A DNA stretch of 64,000 nt from SHAN690 sp023262195 (lineage in GTDB: Bacteria; Bacteroidota; Bacteroidia; Flavobacteriales_G; Salibacteraceae): the NCBI GenBank assembly GCA_038142005.1, contig JAYQJE010000006.1:1-64000 (forward strand). The letters run 5' to 3'. Each line of letters begins with the position of its first letter. The first letter of the stretch is position 1. This document shows positions 1-9,618 of this stretch, piece after piece. A program made the position numbers and the translations under genes. The notes under the pieces were generated by a model that ran no database searches, was not told the DNA's origin, and saw only the letters and a list, made by a program, of their open reading frames with translations.

Positions 1-1
1 G

Positions 2-604
2 ATCTATTACAACGCTGATGGCAAGACGAGCAGCATGTGCGGAAATGGTGGGCGATGTATCGAAGCTTTTGCCCATTCTATAGGTATGATAGATGATGTT
101 GGTTTATTTCATGCCATTGACGGAACACATGAAGCTAGGGTAATCAGTATTGATACCGTAGCCCTTCAAATGAATGATGTACAATCTATTGAGAAGCTCG
201 CTGATAATGCGTTTCTGCTGGATACAGGGTCGCCTCATTATGTCTCATTTGTCGAAGACGTGGATGCCATAGCCTTGCTTGAAGAAGCCAGAAAAATAAG
301 GTACTCAGAACGATTCAAAAAGGATGGGGTCAATGTGAACTTCGTTCAATTAAACAGCGATGGTTTAGATATTCGAACTTACGAGCGTGGTGTGGAAGAT
401 GAAACCCTAGCTTGTGGCACGGGGGTTACCGCTGCTGCAATTGCGGCAAATTACTCCGGTCAAACTGAACTAGCCGATTTGCCGGTCAAAGCGAGGGGAG
501 GTCTCTTGAATGTGAAATTTCAGCGGATAGATGATCATTACAAGAGCATTTGGAAGACTGGACCCGTAGCGCATGTGTTTAACGGTAGATTTTATTTAAC
601 TTGA
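2..604 (+). CDS. dapF: Diaminopimelate epimerase DapF (5' end outside window)
   Basis: Cytoplasmic enzyme that interconverts LL- and meso-diaminopimelate for lysine and peptidoglycan synthesis. The reading frame is open from base 2 to the TGA at 602-604, so the N-terminal part lies before the window. Both family cysteine motifs are visible: MCGNGGRC (first Cys codon at 38-40) and ETLACGTG (second Cys codon at 413-415); these supply the two catalytic thiols in this cofactor-independent epimerase. About 200 residues are seen, consistent with the C-terminal three quarters of a protein of about 260-280 residues. The stop codon overlaps the TTG start of the following acetyltransferase (TTGA), which suggests translational coupling. 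Family identification is secure; only the N-terminus is unknown. Confidence 0.96.
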   Translation: MYYNADGKTSSMCGNGGRCIEAFAHSIGMIDDVGLFHAIDGTHEARVISIDTVALQMNDVQSIEKLADNAFLLDTGSPHYVSFVEDVDAIALLEEARKIRYSERFKKDGVNVNFVQLNSDGLDIRTYERGVEDETLACGTGVTAAAIAANYSGQTELADLPVKARGGLLNVKFQRIDDHYKSIWKTGPVAHVFNGRFYLT

Positions 605-1119
605 AATTGGTTGGGACTTCTGTGCAACTGAGGTATCCCGAAGAAGCGGATGTGTCCATCATATTGCGTTGGGAAAATGATGTGGCCAATTGGTTGGTGA
701 GTGATACCATTAAACCATACAGCGAAGAAGAGATCACCTCCTTTGTGAAAGCGGGACAAGACTTTTTCCGAGACGGGCAAATGCGATGGATGATGGAAAC
801 AAAGGAGGGACAAGTGGTAGGTTGCATCGACATTTTTGATTTTGATCAAAAGAATCGCAGAGCTGGTGTAGGGGTTTTGATAGATGAAGAATTTAGAGGC
901 AGGGGTTATGGTTTAGAAGCCATTAAGTTGGCTATAGATTCCAGTTTTACGGACTTTGAGTTACATTCACTGTATGCGGAGGTATTGGAAGGTAATATGG
1001 CCAGCCGCACGCTATTCGAGCGTTCTGGTTTTGAGCTCATTGGAGTGAAAAAAGATTGGCATTGGGATGGAGCCCGCTATCACAATCAAATGTTTTATCA
1101 AATGATTGGTAAGCGATGA
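601..1119 (+). CDS. GNAT family N-acetyltransferase (RimJ/RimL-like)
   Basis: 172-residue acetyltransferase of the GNAT fold. The acetyl-CoA pyrophosphate loop is visible as EEFRGRGYGLEAI, followed by the typical C-terminal segment with a NMASRTLFERSGFE pattern found in RimJ/RimL-type enzymes acting on protein N-termini or small amines; the substrate cannot be read from sequence. The start is a TTG that overlaps the dapF stop (TTGA at 601-604), and the stop overlaps the ATG of mltG (ATGA at 1116-1119), so dapF, this gene and mltG form a tightly coupled operon. The same gene order occurs in other Flavobacteriales. No break in frame. Confidence 0.9.
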   Translation: MKLVGTSVQLRYPEEADVSIILRWENDVANWLVSDTIKPYSEEEITSFVKAGQDFFRDGQMRWMMETKEGQVVGCIDIFDFDQKNRRAGVGVLIDEEFRGRGYGLEAIKLAIDSSFTDFELHSLYAEVLEGNMASRTLFERSGFELIGVKKDWHWDGARYHNQMFYQMIGKR

Positions 1120-2151
1120 AGCCGTGGAGGTTTGTGGTTGCTGTTTTGCTCACCTTGCTGGTATTTGGAGGCTGGCTTACGTGGGATTATTATATGCGCT
1201 TATTTGCACCTAAAGTAAATCTCGAAGAATCAAGCGTTGAATTCTTTGTCAATTCGGATTGGAAGTTTACCGACTTAAACCGGGCACTTTTTGATCAGGG
1301 CATCATTGAAGACACTTCGAGTTTCGCATGGGTAGCGCGTTTTAAGAAGTATGATGTCAATTTAAGGCCGGGGCGCTACATCATCCTAGATGGGATGAAT
1401 AACAACCAATTGGTTAATCTGCTTCGTAGCGAAAACAAGCCGTTCAATGTCATCGTTAGATCGGTTAGAGAAAAAGATGAACTCATTGCACAAGTTTCAC
1501 ATCAACTCGAATTTGACAGTGCTTCCCTGTCTGAGCTTCTAGAAAACGAGGGTTATTGCCAACGCTATGGATTTTTGCCTTCAACGGTTTTTTTCCTTGT
1601 TCATCCCAAATACCTACGAGTTTTATTGGAACACAACAGCGGAAGAGTTTGTAGAAAGAATGGCGCGTGAATACAAACGCTTTTGGACGGATGAAAGAAA
1701 AGCGAAGGCTTCCTCTTTAGGGCTTTCGCAGACCGAAGTTGCCATTTTAGCAAGCATCGTTCAATCAGAACAAGCGGCTCACCCGAATGAGCGACCGGTT
1801 ATTGCTGGTTTATACTTAAATCGACTGCGCAAAGGGATGAAGCTTGATTCGGACCCAACGTTAATCAAAGCGCTTGGTGACTACTCTATAAAGCGAGTGC
1901 TTAAGATTCATAAAGAAATTGATTCACCTTTCAATACGTATATGTACGCTGGTTTGCCACCTGAACCAATTTTACTGCCTGAGACTAGTTCTATAGATGC
2001 GGTTTTAAATGCAGAGACACATAACTACCTGTTTATGTGTGCCAAAGAAGATTTTTCTGGATACCACAATTTCACCAGTTCTTACAGAGAGCATATAAAC
2101 AATGCGCGCAGGTATCAACGTGCACTAAACGAGCGAAAAATTTATCGGTAA
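1116..2151 (+). CDS. mltG: Endolytic murein transglycosylase MltG/YceG (frameshifted)
   Basis: Inner-membrane lytic transglycosylase that cleaves nascent peptidoglycan glycan strands. An N-terminal membrane anchor (residues about 6-24) is followed by a LysM-like region and the YceG catalytic domain with ASIVQSEQAAHPNERP (catalytic Glu region), YLNRLRKGMKLDSDPTL and YAGLPPEPI. The frame is broken: 1116-1670 carries the N-terminal half and 1567-2151 the C-terminal half. Removing one T from the seven-T run at about 1587-1594 joins them as ...GFLPSTVFSLFIPNTYEF..., exactly as in the family, giving about 344 residues. I therefore read this as one gene with a one-base insertion, probably a sequencing error. 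Ends back-to-back with the convergent gene at 2152. Confidence 0.9.
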
Positions 2152-2379
2152 TTAGTAACCGCGCTTGATGCGCTGCTCTTTTTTACGGTAGGCCTTAGAT
2201 GCGTTCGTTGCACCTTTATGCTTTCTGCGCTGGGCGGCTCTGTGCATGTCACACTTTATTACACCACAACACTTATTCTTTTTACGCTGAGCTGTGCTGC
2301 CATCCAAAGTCATACAAGAAGGGGTAATAATTATTAGACTTAAAACAAGTGGCAAATACAAGGGACGAATCCTTCTCAT
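2152..2379 (-). CDS. Small basic putative lipoprotein, unknown function
   Basis: 75 residues. Hydrophobic N-terminus ending in a lipobox-like ITPSC (Cys about residue 22), then a short basic tail rich in Lys/Arg containing KCCGVIKCDMH. The signal and lipobox suggest export and anchoring in the membrane; the basic, cysteine-containing tail has no recognised domain. It converges on mltG with zero spacing. The length, lipobox and clean start make it a plausible real gene, but I do not recognise the family. Confidence 0.55.
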   Translation of the reverse strand: MRRIRPLYLPLVLSLIIITPSCMTLDGSTAQRKKNKCCGVIKCDMHRAAQRRKHKGATNASKAYRKKEQRIKRGY

Positions 2380-2421
2380 AAAAACAAAGTTAATGAAGTA
2401 ACACGGTCAAAAAACGCGCCA

Positions 2422-4367
2422 TCAAACACCTAGGTTTTCAAAATGCTGCAAGCTGAGTTTTACATCAGTTAGGATAGGAGTGGATTCGAGGTATGATACA
2501 TTACCATTAAATGGACTTTCCGTATCACTATCGGCCCAGATCAAATTATAGTTGGGATGAATGACCCCGCGGTTTAGGTCAGGTAATACGGGATCTAGAC
2601 CTCTAGGGTCATATCCTACCCATGTTTTTCTATTGGTAAGTACCGAGAATATATTTGTCAAAAGACCAACTTTTCGATCTACAAAAGAAGGCACACTGGG
2701 TAAAACACCAATAGAAATATAGATGCCAAAACATCAAACGATCGCTTCATGCGCTTGATGTGCTTTACGTCAAGAGTCATGATCTTATTACCATTTGAGA
2801 AGCGGTGTGCCCGGTAGATATTGTCGACTCCAATGATCTGCTTGTTGTTGAGTATTTCAACCTTTACATCATTGTTTGTCCTATTCGAAAGCAATCGTAG
2901 TGATGCTTGATAAGAAATAACAGTCGGATCAACGATTACCTCATTAATTCGAAATTCTTTTACCGCACGCCAAATCTCACTTTGGTTTTGTTCGATAGTG
3001 GAATCATTTTCAGCTAAGCTTTTGGTATTGGCCAAGGCCATAAATGAGAAGCGAATGTTGGTCTTTCCAAAAAGTTCTTTTAATCTCGAAAGTGATGAAG
3101 AGTTTCCCACAACCAAGACACGTAGATCCTGATTTTGATAAAGGTTAGGAACATACTTTTTCCAAAGATTGACCAACTGTCGCCAAAACAGGCATACCGT
3201 AAAACTCATTGCTGATCAATAAGTATGACGGCTCTGCTAAACCTATAAGCTTCTGGCAACAAGGCGTATAGCGACAACAGGAACAACAATCCAATGAGCC
3301 AGCCGCGGAAAAGTTTAGCTGCCTTGAAAGGAAAGTCTTGTGATCCGAAATAGGTTAAAACAATGGAGAGTACAAATGAATAAACCGGAAGTAGAAGGCC
3401 TATGAATGGGTCGGAAAAATCCTTCGCTTGAAATGCCTCATACCACTGTGTCGAGAAATAAAAGCAAGCATAAATCACCACCAAATCCAAAATGAATGGC
3501 CAAAATTTCGAACTGAATGTTTTTATCAAAGCAACGCCAGCGCGTAAGTATATGGCTAGGTTAATGATGAAACCAAAGAGGGAAGCGCTTCCTTTTTCAA
3601 AATGTTTTTTGGCGAAAATTGCCATGGCACGATAAAACACAAAAACATAGTTGACGCTATCTTTCTTTGTGCTCTCGCCCTTGTAGTGAATGATTCTGCT
3701 GTCTGCACAGTACCTGTTTTTATAACCCGCCTTTACGATGCGGTAGCTCAAATCAATATCCTCTCCATACATGAAGAATTCTTCATCCAAAAGCCCAACC
3801 TCATCCAAAACGGACTTGCGCATCATCATGAAAGCACCGCTTAAGATTTCTATATCATGGTTTTTAGATGGATCTAAATAGGCTACGTGGTATTGTCCAA
3901 AAGTCTTCGATTTTGGGAAGAATTTCGATAGCCCTGACAGCTTGTAAAATGCCGCTGCTGGGGTAGGGAGGCCGCGCTTACTTTCGGGCAGGTATTCACC
4001 GTAACCGTCAATCATGTAAATACCGAGACCGCCAACATTTTGAGTCTTGCTCAAAGTGCTCTATCGTTTTTGCAAGGGTGTCTTCTTGAATGACCGTATC
4101 TGGGTTGAGCAGCAAAATCAACTCACCAGAACTCTGTTTGATGCCGTAGTTATTCCCCTTCGAAAAGCCTAAGTTTTCATCCAAATAATGGTAAGCTACA
4201 TCTGGGTGAAGCTTTGCCATCATTTCTTTGCTACCATCTGTTGAAGCATTATCGACTACGATCACCTCAACATCAAGATTCTTAGCTGCTGCTTTTACAG
4301 ACCTCAAGCAGTTATCCAAATAGTGCTTGACATTATAGTTTACAATGATGATGCTGAGCTTCAACAA
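2422..4367 (-). CDS. GT2 glycosyltransferase fused to a phosphoglycosyltransferase-like C-terminal domain (three frame breaks)
   Basis: One gene of about 648 codons seen as four pieces: 4008-4367, 3206-4054, 2679-3209 and 2422-2694. The N-terminal GT2 domain has SIIIVNYN, VVDNASTDGS, LLLNPDTV and the ED motif YGEDIDLSYRI. It is followed by several membrane segments, a Rossmann-like stretch starting LRVLVVGNSSSLSRL, and a C-terminal membrane hairpin KRSFDVLASIFLLVFYP typical of polyprenyl-phosphate sugar transferases. Breaks: an extra A in the AAAA run near 4046 (restores EQDSNVGGLGIY), a missing base near 3222, and a missing T near 2684 (restores CLLFVDRKVG). The sugar-transferase core is absent from the C-terminal domain, so the lipid-phosphate transferase activity is probably lost. 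Likely role: surface polysaccharide or glycolipid assembly at the inner membrane. Confidence 0.8.
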
Positions 4368-4380
4368 ACCGGTGGTATAG

Positions 4381-5001
4381 TTATGGCAAATTTAGCGTGC
4401 TCTCGTATGGCATTCTGCCGACAATGGAACGACCGAGGGTTATCTCATCTGTGTATTGCAATTCGTTTCCAATGGCAACACCTCTTGCAAGGGATGTGAT
4501 TTTAACATTGACATCGGCCAGTTTTTTATATAGGTAAAAACACGTTGTATCTCCTTCCATTGTTGATGGTAGGGCAAAGATTACCTCATCCACGGCATCT
4601 TCCTTGGTACGTTCGATTAGACTATCGATATGCAGGTCTGAAGGTGTTACTCCGTCCATTGGGCTAATCACGCCTTCTAAAACATGATAAACACCAAAGT
4701 ATTGTCCCGTAGACTCAATTGCCAGAAGGTCTCTCAAATCTTCCACAACACATATGGTCGATTGCTTACGTTTAGGATGTGCACAAATTTGACACAAGGT
4801 ATCGTCCGATATATTATGGCATCGCTGGCAGAATCGTAACTCACTTGTCATTTGCAAAATACTATTGCCAAAGGCAGCGCCATCCTTTTTTGGCATTTTC
4901 AAAACGGAAAGCGCGTAACGAATGGCTGTTCTTCTACCAACACCCGGCAGCGATTCGAAGTAGTTTACAGCGTTTTCTAAAATTTTTGAAGGGAGCTCCA
5001 T
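4381..5001 (-). CDS. recR: Recombination mediator protein RecR
   Basis: 206 residues, the usual RecR length. N-terminal helix-hairpin-helix LPGVGRRTAIRYALSVL, then the four-cysteine zinc finger (Cys 58, 61, 70 and 73: CQRCHNISDDTLCQIC), then a Toprim domain beginning TICVVEDLRDLLAIE. RecR works with RecF/RecO to load RecA on gapped DNA; recF is also in this window (63096-64000). It starts from ATG and lies 13 bases upstream, on the same strand, of the GT2 fusion gene, with which it may be co-transcribed. Complete. Confidence 0.97.
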   Translation of the reverse strand: MELPSKILENAVNYFESLPGVGRRTAIRYALSVLKMPKKDGAAFGNSILQMTSELRFCQRCHNISDDTLCQICAHPKRKQSTICVVEDLRDLLAIESTGQYFGVYHVLEGVISPMDGVTPSDLHIDSLIERTKEDAVDEVIFALPSTMEGDTTCFYLYKKLADVNVKITSLARGVAIGNELQYTDEITLGRSIVGRMPYESTLNLP

Positions 5002-5025
5002 TGTTTGCTTTTGCCCAAAGGCGAT

Positions 5026-5535
5026 TTAGTCTAATAATTTCTCAAGCAATACTTGTCTTAAGTTGCCGTAAAGCCCAGTCTTTTCTGACTTTACTTCCAA
5101 CACTTTGTCAAGTTTATGAATGCTATCGCTCAATAAATGCTCTGGAAAATGCTCCGTATTATCAACAATAGTTAAGACTTCAACCGCCACCATGTAATCA
5201 TCCTTAATGGAAATATCGATGAGCAAATCCAAACTCTCAGAAACATCTAACCCGCTTTGCCAAACGCAGGTGAGTATCTCTGTTCTTATCGGGGCTAATT
5301 CATCCATTTCGAGGGCATCGATAAATTTATCTGAACACGCTTGGTCCTTCAGGTTAAACAAGGTCTTTTGCAACAACATTTGAACCTCACTGCTTGGTGA
5401 CTTTGCCAATAGGCGCAACATGGGAATTATCACATCGGGTGATCCTTCATGAGGAATTCTTTTTAAAGCTCCGATCACTTTGCGCTCATCTCTTTCTTCT
5501 AAGTCTGAAACCAGCTTTTTTACTCTCTTATCCAA
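5026..5535 (-). CDS. HEAT-repeat-like hypothetical protein
   Basis: 169-residue, all-helical, soluble protein without signal peptide. It contains repeated helix pairs of HEAT/armadillo type (ALKRIPHEGSPDVIIPMLRLL, DALEMDELAPIRTEILTCV and DLLIDISIKDDYMVAVEVL are successive units). Such small HEAT proteins are usually protein-binding scaffolds; no specific partner is evident. It sits in a run of minus-strand genes 24 bases upstream of recR. I recognise no named family. Confidence 0.75.
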   Translation of the reverse strand: MDKRVKKLVSDLEERDERKVIGALKRIPHEGSPDVIIPMLRLLAKSPSSEVQMLLQKTLFNLKDQACSDKFIDALEMDELAPIRTEILTCVWQSGLDVSESLDLLIDISIKDDYMVAVEVLTIVDNTEHFPEHLLSDSIHKLDKVLEVKSEKTGLYGNLRQVLLEKLLD

Positions 5536-5543
5536 AACGTATT

Positions 5544-5838
5544 CTAGTTGTTATTTGTGATATTATCCAGACTCCATGCCTCAGGTTTGGCATCAAATAG
5601 TTCTTTGGTTTTTGACCAAGTGGCTCGAAAAAACTCACTTGATCGGTATTCATTCAGGTGTGCTTCGCTTTTCCACTCGCTTATTGTAAACATTATGCAA
5701 TGGTCGGCTCTGTCTCTATGTAAAGTAACTCCCCTCACAGCCAGGCATTTGTTCAATAACCGGTTTGCTACTCCAAAACACCTTTTCGAAGGTGGACACC
5801 ATATCGGGTCTGAATTTCATTTTTACTATTCTAGTCAT
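5544..5838 (-). CDS. Antibiotic biosynthesis monooxygenase (ABM) domain protein (frameshifted)
   Basis: Small ferredoxin-like ABM-domain protein of about 97 residues. The N-terminal part (start ATG at 5836-5838: MTRIVKMKFRPDMVSTFEK) and the C-terminal part (CIMFTISEWKSEAHLNEY, then ATWSKTKELFDAKPEAWSL) are in different frames. Removing one base from the CCCC run at 5731-5734 joins them as MPGCEGVTLHRDRADHC, the normal family continuation. ABM proteins are small dimeric oxygenases or stress proteins; the substrate is unknown. The start overlaps the stop of the SAM hydroxide adenosyltransferase, suggesting coupling. The short upstream piece lies within 5757-5838. Confidence 0.8.
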
Positions 5839-6612
5839 CGAATGTCATGATTACCGTTGCGCCTAGCTCTAGCCCAAGTAACTGTGAAGCTTTGCCGTGA
5901 ACAATTGCTATTTCCAAATATCCAGCAGAATTGAATAGCGCAATACGTTCGGCTTCTGATGAGTCATCAAATCGCTCATCTATTCTATCAATGTCATATC
6001 CCTTCTGAGTAAAACCAATGAGAAACGTGCGGCCTTTGCCTACCTGTTTGATTAGGTTTTTATGAATATTCGTTACTGCGTTACCGTAATGATCAACGTA
6101 TGCAACTACACCTTTTATGAACCCATCGCCAATGGCGGGTTGAAACATGGTTCGCCTTTCGAAGACCTCTGTGCGTTTACCAATGACTTCGAGTGTACCT
6201 CCGCGACATATGTGGGTAGCAGCCTTTGTATAGAGGTCTCTTAGTGGGAAGTTTTTGAAGTCGGTATCAAGCGTAAGGTTTAACTCCACGATTAAATCTG
6301 CCTTTTTTCTGCAATCAAGCTAAAGAAACCGTTATCGGCACAAATAATCTTTTGGCCGTCATAATCAAACGCCAAGTGACGAATGTTATCGGTGCTTTTG
6401 GATGATACTCCAATCATGTGAATGGTTCCCGCAGGGAAATGATGCATTACATTCTTTAGTACAAAAGCGGCTTGCGAAATATCATATCGAGCAATGTGGT
6501 GCGTGATGTCAACGACATCTAAGTCAACCTGCTCACGATAAAGTGCGGCCTTTACCGTTGAGAGATAAAAGTCTTTATTTCCGAGATCCGTAATTAGGGT
6601 AACAATGGGCAT
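5831..6612 (-). CDS. S-adenosyl-L-methionine hydroxide adenosyltransferase (DUF62 family, frameshifted)
   Basis: Family hydrolysing S-adenosylmethionine to adenosine and methionine; related to fluorinase and chlorinase. The N-terminal piece (6292-6612) shows TLITDLGNKDFYLSTVKAAL and ICADNGFFSLI; the C-terminal piece (5831-6289) shows VAYVDHYGNAVTNI and FNSAGYLEIAIVHGKAS, all typical. Adding one A to the A run (T run 6303-6308 on the plus strand) gives ...IAEKKADLIVELN..., restoring one protein of about 260 residues. The SAM- and halide-type loop characters cannot be resolved further by eye, so hydroxide rather than halide use is an inference from the family default. Divergent from phoH. Confidence 0.88.
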
Positions 6613-6706
6613 GAATTTGCCGAATAATCGCTGCTAAAAATTTATTCCTTTGCGCAGACGAAAGTAGAAAAATGACTTTCGATATTCAGTCTTTAAACGC
6701 CAATAG

Positions 6707-7656
6707 TTGCACGAGCTTATAATTCAATTTGATGTGAGTCATCCAGTAGAATTGCTGGGTGCAGGTAATGCCAACCTGAAGGCAATCAGAAAGCACTTTC
6801 CTCAGCTCAAACTCATCGCTCGTGGAGACACGCTAAAGGTGCTTGGCCAAACGGCAGATCTCGAAAAGTTTGATGCTTTCTGGGCAGATTGTGTAAAGCA
6901 CTTTAATCAATACAATAGCTTATCGACAAAGGATGTTGAGAATATGCTTTTAATGGATAGCAACACACCAGCTTCAGATGAAGCTGATAGTCAAACCATA
7001 CTATTCGGCAATAAGGGTAAAATCATCAAAGCGCGAACTGCAAACCAGCGGAAGATGGTCAGCGAGATGAAGACAAACGATATGATGTTTGCGGTTGGCC
7101 CAGCGGGTACAGGCAAAACATACACGGCAGTTGCATTGGCGGTAAAAGCGCTTAAAGCAAAAGAAGTACAACGCATCGTCTTAACGCGTCCTGCAGTAGA
7201 GGCGGGAGAATCACTTGGATTTCTTCCTGGAGACTTAAAGGAGAAACTAGATCCTTATTTAAGGCCGCTCTATGATGCCCTTATGGATATGATTCCGCAC
7301 GATAAGCTGGCGCAGTATTTAGAGCGTTCGGTCATTGAAATTGCGCCTTTGGGCTTTATGCGGGGGCGAACCCTATCAAACGCATTTGTCATTTTAGATG
7401 AGGTCAAAATACTACCGAAAACCAGATGAAGATGTTTTTAACACGCATGGGGCGAGGCTCTAAATTCATCATCACGGGAGATGTCACGCAGATCGATTTA
7501 CCAAATAAAATTCCAAGCGGACTGATCCAAGCGCTCAATATTTTGGATAAAACCAAGGGAATTGCAAAAGTGATGCTCAATAAAACCGATGTTATCCGTA
7601 ACCCGGTTGTGGAGACGATAATTGAAAAATATGCTAATCCAAAATCAAATAAATAG
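6707..7656 (+). CDS. phoH: PhoH family ATPase (frameshifted)
   Basis: Cytoplasmic P-loop ATPase of the PhoH/YbeZ type, associated with RNA and ribosome metabolism. Walker A GPAGTGKT is at residues 131-138, Walker B is FVILDE. The gene is split into 6707-7429 and 7426-7656. Inserting one C after about base 7403 turns the local reading into LDEAQNTTENQMKMFLTRMG, the conserved PhoH sequence, giving about 317 residues. The start is uncertain: a TTG at 6707 directly follows a TAG, whereas an ATG at 6672 (MTFDIQSLNAN) would join the frame if one T is missing near 6706. Followed after three bases by a secreted protein and then purC. Confidence 0.92.
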
Positions 7657-7659
7657 GCT

Positions 7660-8108
7660 ATGAGATTGATAATTTGGTCATTTACATGTGTCGCAATTTG
7701 TGGTGTGACGCAAGCACAGAGTTTAGACTTAACTCAAAAAAAGCTGGTTCTGAGTTGTTCAGAGCACTTTTATGGAAGTGAAAAAGGCTACAGCGTGGAG
7801 ACACCACACCATCTAGAAGAGAAAAAGAGGAGAAGGATTCATTGACCATTACCGTGAATACCATCGATAAAACGGTAAACATCATGAATCATACGAAGAA
7901 TAAAGTGCTCTACGACCTCAAGTATATGTCACATGCGCAAGCGAGCAACTTAAATGACTATGGGCAGACCTACACTGAAACTATGTTCCTTGTAAGAAAT
8001 AAGGAGGTATTGATGCTCACGCATAACAACAAGAAGCGTGTATTGCACCTGATTAAAAACAACAACGAGCTGCAGCTATTCAAAAACCTCAAACTCATTT
8101 CAGAATAG
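7660..8108 (+). CDS. Secreted hypothetical protein (frameshifted)
   Basis: N-terminal piece 7660-7845 has a signal peptide (MRLIIWSFTCVAICGVTQAQ) and C-terminal piece 7842-8108 has the hydrophilic remainder. Adding one A to the A run at 7822-7826 restores LEEKKEEKDSLTITVNTIDK and a protein of about 149 residues. The rest (TMFLVRNKEVLMLTHNNKK) alternates hydrophobic and polar residues, suggesting beta structure in the periplasm. No family recognised. It fits exactly between phoH and purC (spacing 3 and 0 bases) and probably belongs to the same transcript. Confidence 0.65.
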
Positions 8109-9062
8109 ATGAATGCTCTTAAAGAAACCAATTTCCATTTTCCCCACCAGAGGAAGATGTATAGAGGTAAAGTTCGTGATGTTTATCACATTGGCGATGA
8201 TTATCTTGTAATGGTGGCTAGCGATCGAATTTCTGCATTTGATCACGTTTTACCGAAAGGTATTCCATTCAAAGGTCAAGTGCTGAACCAATTGGCTTCA
8301 CGGTTTTTGGATGCGACAAAGGATATAGTTCCCAATTGGATGATATCTGTGCCAGATGCTAATGTTACGGTGGGTTTAAGATGCGAGCCCATAATGATAG
8401 AGATGGTGATCCGCGGGTATTTAAGTGGTCACGCTTGGCGAGAATATAAGCGCGGCATGAGAACGATTTGTGGAGTATCGATGCCCGAAGGAATGAAACA
8501 AAGCGATCGGTTCCCCAAACCAATAATTACACCTGCCGCCAAAGCCGAAGAAGGGCATGATGAGGATATTAGCAGGGAGGAGATTTTAAAGCGTGGTATA
8601 GTCTCAGAAGCCATCTACTCAAAACTAGAGGATATAACACATAAGCTTTTTCAAAGGGGTACTGAAATCGCAGCAAAACAGGGTTTGATTTTGGTCGATA
8701 CTAAGTATGAGTTTGGGATTGATTCAAGCGGTGAAATAAGACTGATCGATGAAATTCATACGCCTGATTCATCCAGATACTTCTACGCTGATGGCTACCA
8801 AGACCGTCAAAAGAATGGTGAGGAGCAAAAGCAGCTTAGTAAGGAGTTTGTGAGGCAATGGCTCATCGGAAATGGTTTTCAGGGTCTCGAGGGTCAGCAA
8901 ATGCCAGATTTGCCCGATGCGTTCATTGAGCAGGTTAGTAATCGCTACATAGAGCTATTTGAAAAGATTACGGGTGACACATTTACAAAAGCTGATACTG
9001 AGAATATTCATACCCGTGTTGAGGCGAATGTCATGGAATGGATAGAGACGCAATTCGCATAA
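8109..9062 (+). CDS. purC: Phosphoribosylaminoimidazole-succinocarboxamide synthase PurC
   Basis: SAICAR synthetase, purine biosynthesis: joins CAIR and aspartate using ATP. 317 residues, the long form common in Bacteroidota. Recognisable family motifs are YRGKVRDVYHIGDD (nucleotide loop), ASDRISAFDHVLPKGIPFKG, VIRGYLSGHAWREY, and LIDEIHTPDSSRY near the active site. The ATG starts directly after the stop of the preceding gene. No frame problem. Ends 91 bases before the redox lipoprotein cluster, with the palindrome at 9101-9122 in the gap. Confidence 0.97.
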   Translation: MNALKETNFHFPHQRKMYRGKVRDVYHIGDDYLVMVASDRISAFDHVLPKGIPFKGQVLNQLASRFLDATKDIVPNWMISVPDANVTVGLRCEPIMIEMVIRGYLSGHAWREYKRGMRTICGVSMPEGMKQSDRFPKPIITPAAKAEEGHDEDISREEILKRGIVSEAIYSKLEDITHKLFQRGTEIAAKQGLILVDTKYEFGIDSSGEIRLIDEIHTPDSSRYFYADGYQDRQKNGEEQKQLSKEFVRQWLIGNGFQGLEGQQMPDLPDAFIEQVSNRYIELFEKITGDTFTKADTENIHTRVEANVMEWIETQFA

Positions 9063-9100
9063 ATGTCTTGAATTGTTCTAAATAAGGAGTCTCTCACAAA

Positions 9101-9122
9101 TTTATGTGTACCTACACATAAA
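9101..9122. promoter_or_regulatory. Perfect palindrome upstream of the redox lipoprotein cluster, candidate operator
   Basis: TTTATGTGTA - CC - TACACATAAA: two perfect 10-base arms with a 2-base centre. It lies 32 bases before the ATG at 9154. A TAnnTTTG-like -7 element (TATCTTTA, 9127-9134) lies just downstream, so the palindrome would cover the -33 position. That geometry fits a binding site for a dimeric regulator. The regulator is not identifiable here, and the motif is not obviously a terminator because no T run follows. Confidence 0.5.
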
Positions 9123-9153
9123 ATTTTATCTTTAAGTTGCTATACTGCAAATT

Positions 9154-9612
9154 ATGATCTCAAAGAAGCCTAAAAACACAATAGCGAAGATTCACTGCCT
9201 CGTGTTCTCACTTTGTTTGATGCTCACCTTCGCGTGTGAAACAGAACCTTTGGAGCCCATAGCTCAAGAGCCAGAAATTGAGGACACGACAACTGCGGAC
9301 ACTACCACCAATGATTCTGTAATCACGGATAGCAATGCCTGCGACACAGCAGATTATACCTTTTCGGGTTTTATTGTTCCTTTACTAACCGATAACGGAT
9401 GTAAAGGGTGTCATCAAGGTTCAGTACCTTCTGGTGGAGTTGGATTGGATGATTACACAGGTGTGAAAGCGGCAGTAGATAATGGATCATTTCTCGGATC
9501 TATTAGTCATGCCAATGGTTTTTCGAATATGCCGAAAGGCGGGAATAAACTCGATAGCTGTTCGATTGCGAAGGTGGAACTTTGGATAAACGGGGGAGCT
9601 AAAAATGATTAA
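9154..9612 (+). CDS. Cytochrome c-domain lipoprotein
   Basis: 152 residues. A lipoprotein signal ends at LTFAC (Cys 28), followed by an acidic Thr-rich linker (about 29-65) and a small c-type cytochrome domain: heme attachment motif CKGCH at 83-87 and a likely axial Met in NMPKGG near 126. A further Cys pair (C63, C136) may form a disulfide. Likely a periplasmic, membrane-anchored monoheme electron carrier; similar domains appear in the c-type heads of Bacteroidota and Planctomycetes proteins. First gene of a five-gene plus-strand cluster to 11898. Confidence 0.8.
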   Translation: MISKKPKNTIAKIHCLVFSLCLMLTFACETEPLEPIAQEPEIEDTTTADTTTNDSVITDSNACDTADYTFSGFIVPLLTDNGCKGCHQGSVPSGGVGLDDYTGVKAAVDNGSFLGSISHANGFSNMPKGGNKLDSCSIAKVELWINGGAKND

Positions 9613-9618
9613 GACAAT

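Noticed and set aside
1580..1600. Programmed ribosomal frameshift in mltG at the T7 run
   Set aside because: Same kind of break occurs in about twenty unrelated genes, and no family precedent for MltG; sequencing error is simpler.
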